From Desulfobacterales bacterium (GTDB lineage: Bacteria; Desulfobacterota; DSM-4660; Desulfatiglandales; Desulfatiglandaceae), in assembly GCA_022013615.1 (NCBI GenBank), contig JAKLQB010000268.1, positions 1 through 15,160 of the forward strand: DNA of 15,160 nt, given 5' to 3'. Shown here one piece after another: positions 15,038 to 15,160 of this stretch; positions within the stretch are counted from its first letter, which is position 1; each line of letters starts with the position of its first letter. The notes under the pieces were generated by a model. The model ran no database searches. It was given only the letters and a program-made list of their open reading frames with translations, and had not been told where the DNA came from. A program made the translations under genes and the position numbers.

Positions 15038-15160
15038 GTGAAGCGATTTTTAAAATTCACATTTGGTTTTTTCTTGGTGATCCTTTTCGCTGGCGCATGT
15101 ATTGGCGCCTATTTCTGGTATATGTGGTCCAGCAATCTGCCTTATATAGGCTCACTCAAA
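15038..15160 (+). CDS. Class A penicillin-binding protein (PBP1A type), N-terminal fragment
   Basis: Only the first 41 codons are inside the window; the frame is still open at the edge. The start is GTG 15038-15040, with GGAGAA nine bases upstream. It is the only start codon between an in-frame TAA (15011-15013) and the conserved part. Residues about 5-30 (FLKFTFGFFLVILFAGACIG and onward) form a single membrane-spanning signal anchor behind a short Lys/Arg-rich cytoplasmic end. SNLPYIGSLK after it matches the entry to the periplasmic glycosyltransferase domain of PBP1A-type bifunctional peptidoglycan synthases. The assignment rests on this short stretch and is therefore moderate. The promoter would have to lie in or before the preceding repeat, or the gene is read from comM. 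Confidence 0.72.
   Translation, partial: MKRFLKFTFGFFLVILFAGACIGAYFWYMWSSNLPYIGSLK

Overview
The window reads as chromosomal DNA of a Gram-negative bacterium, most likely a member of the Desulfobacterota (former Deltaproteobacteria, possibly Desulfobacterales-like). This is an inference from a DksA with the acidic coiled-coil tip, a class A penicillin-binding protein, a selenocysteine tRNA, a tRNA nucleotidyltransferase fused to DHH and CBS domains, and many short palindromic intergenic repeats of the GACAGGAT, GATGCTGGAT and GGTTCAAAG kinds. No taxonomic marker such as rRNA is present.

Layout. Positions 1-470 hold the 3' end of an ISKra4-like transposase gene and its downstream flank. It lies on the 3' side of a selenocysteine tRNA gene (604-701, minus) that has a strong promoter of its own. 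Then come, on the minus strand, asd (lysine/threonine/methionine and cell-wall precursor biosynthesis), a sirtuin deacylase, and a Phd-type antitoxin/PIN toxin pair with a clear promoter and tandem palindromic operator. Next to the pair is a 58-residue ribbon-helix-helix protein gene (4046-4222). A tRNA-Val(CAC) gene follows. A tight minus-strand cluster trpS-scpA-scpB-rluB (8045 down to 4859) combines tryptophanyl-tRNA charging, the kleisin and winged-helix subunits of the SMC condensin, and an rRNA pseudouridine synthase. Upstream of it lie the large DHH-CBS-CBS-nucleotidyltransferase gene, dksA, and the coupled pair rpoZ-dnaJ. All of these are minus strand. From 13357 the direction switches to plus, with comM (YifB-family AAA+ protein) and the first 41 codons of a class A penicillin-binding protein running off the window.

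Functionally this is mostly core information processing: transcription accessory factors (omega, DksA), tRNA maturation and charging, chromosome segregation, protein folding. Accessory material is limited to the IS remnant, the toxin-antitoxin pair, the orphan RHH gene and the intergenic repeats. I see no CRISPR array, prophage, defence island or clearly new multi-gene system. The points most worth a second look are a probable iron-sulfur TrpRS, an intrinsic terminator placed 4 nt before the start codon of the fusion gene, the two-palindrome operator of the toxin-antitoxin pair, the small RHH gene with an apparently leaderless transcript, and several families of inverted-repeat elements at gene ends.
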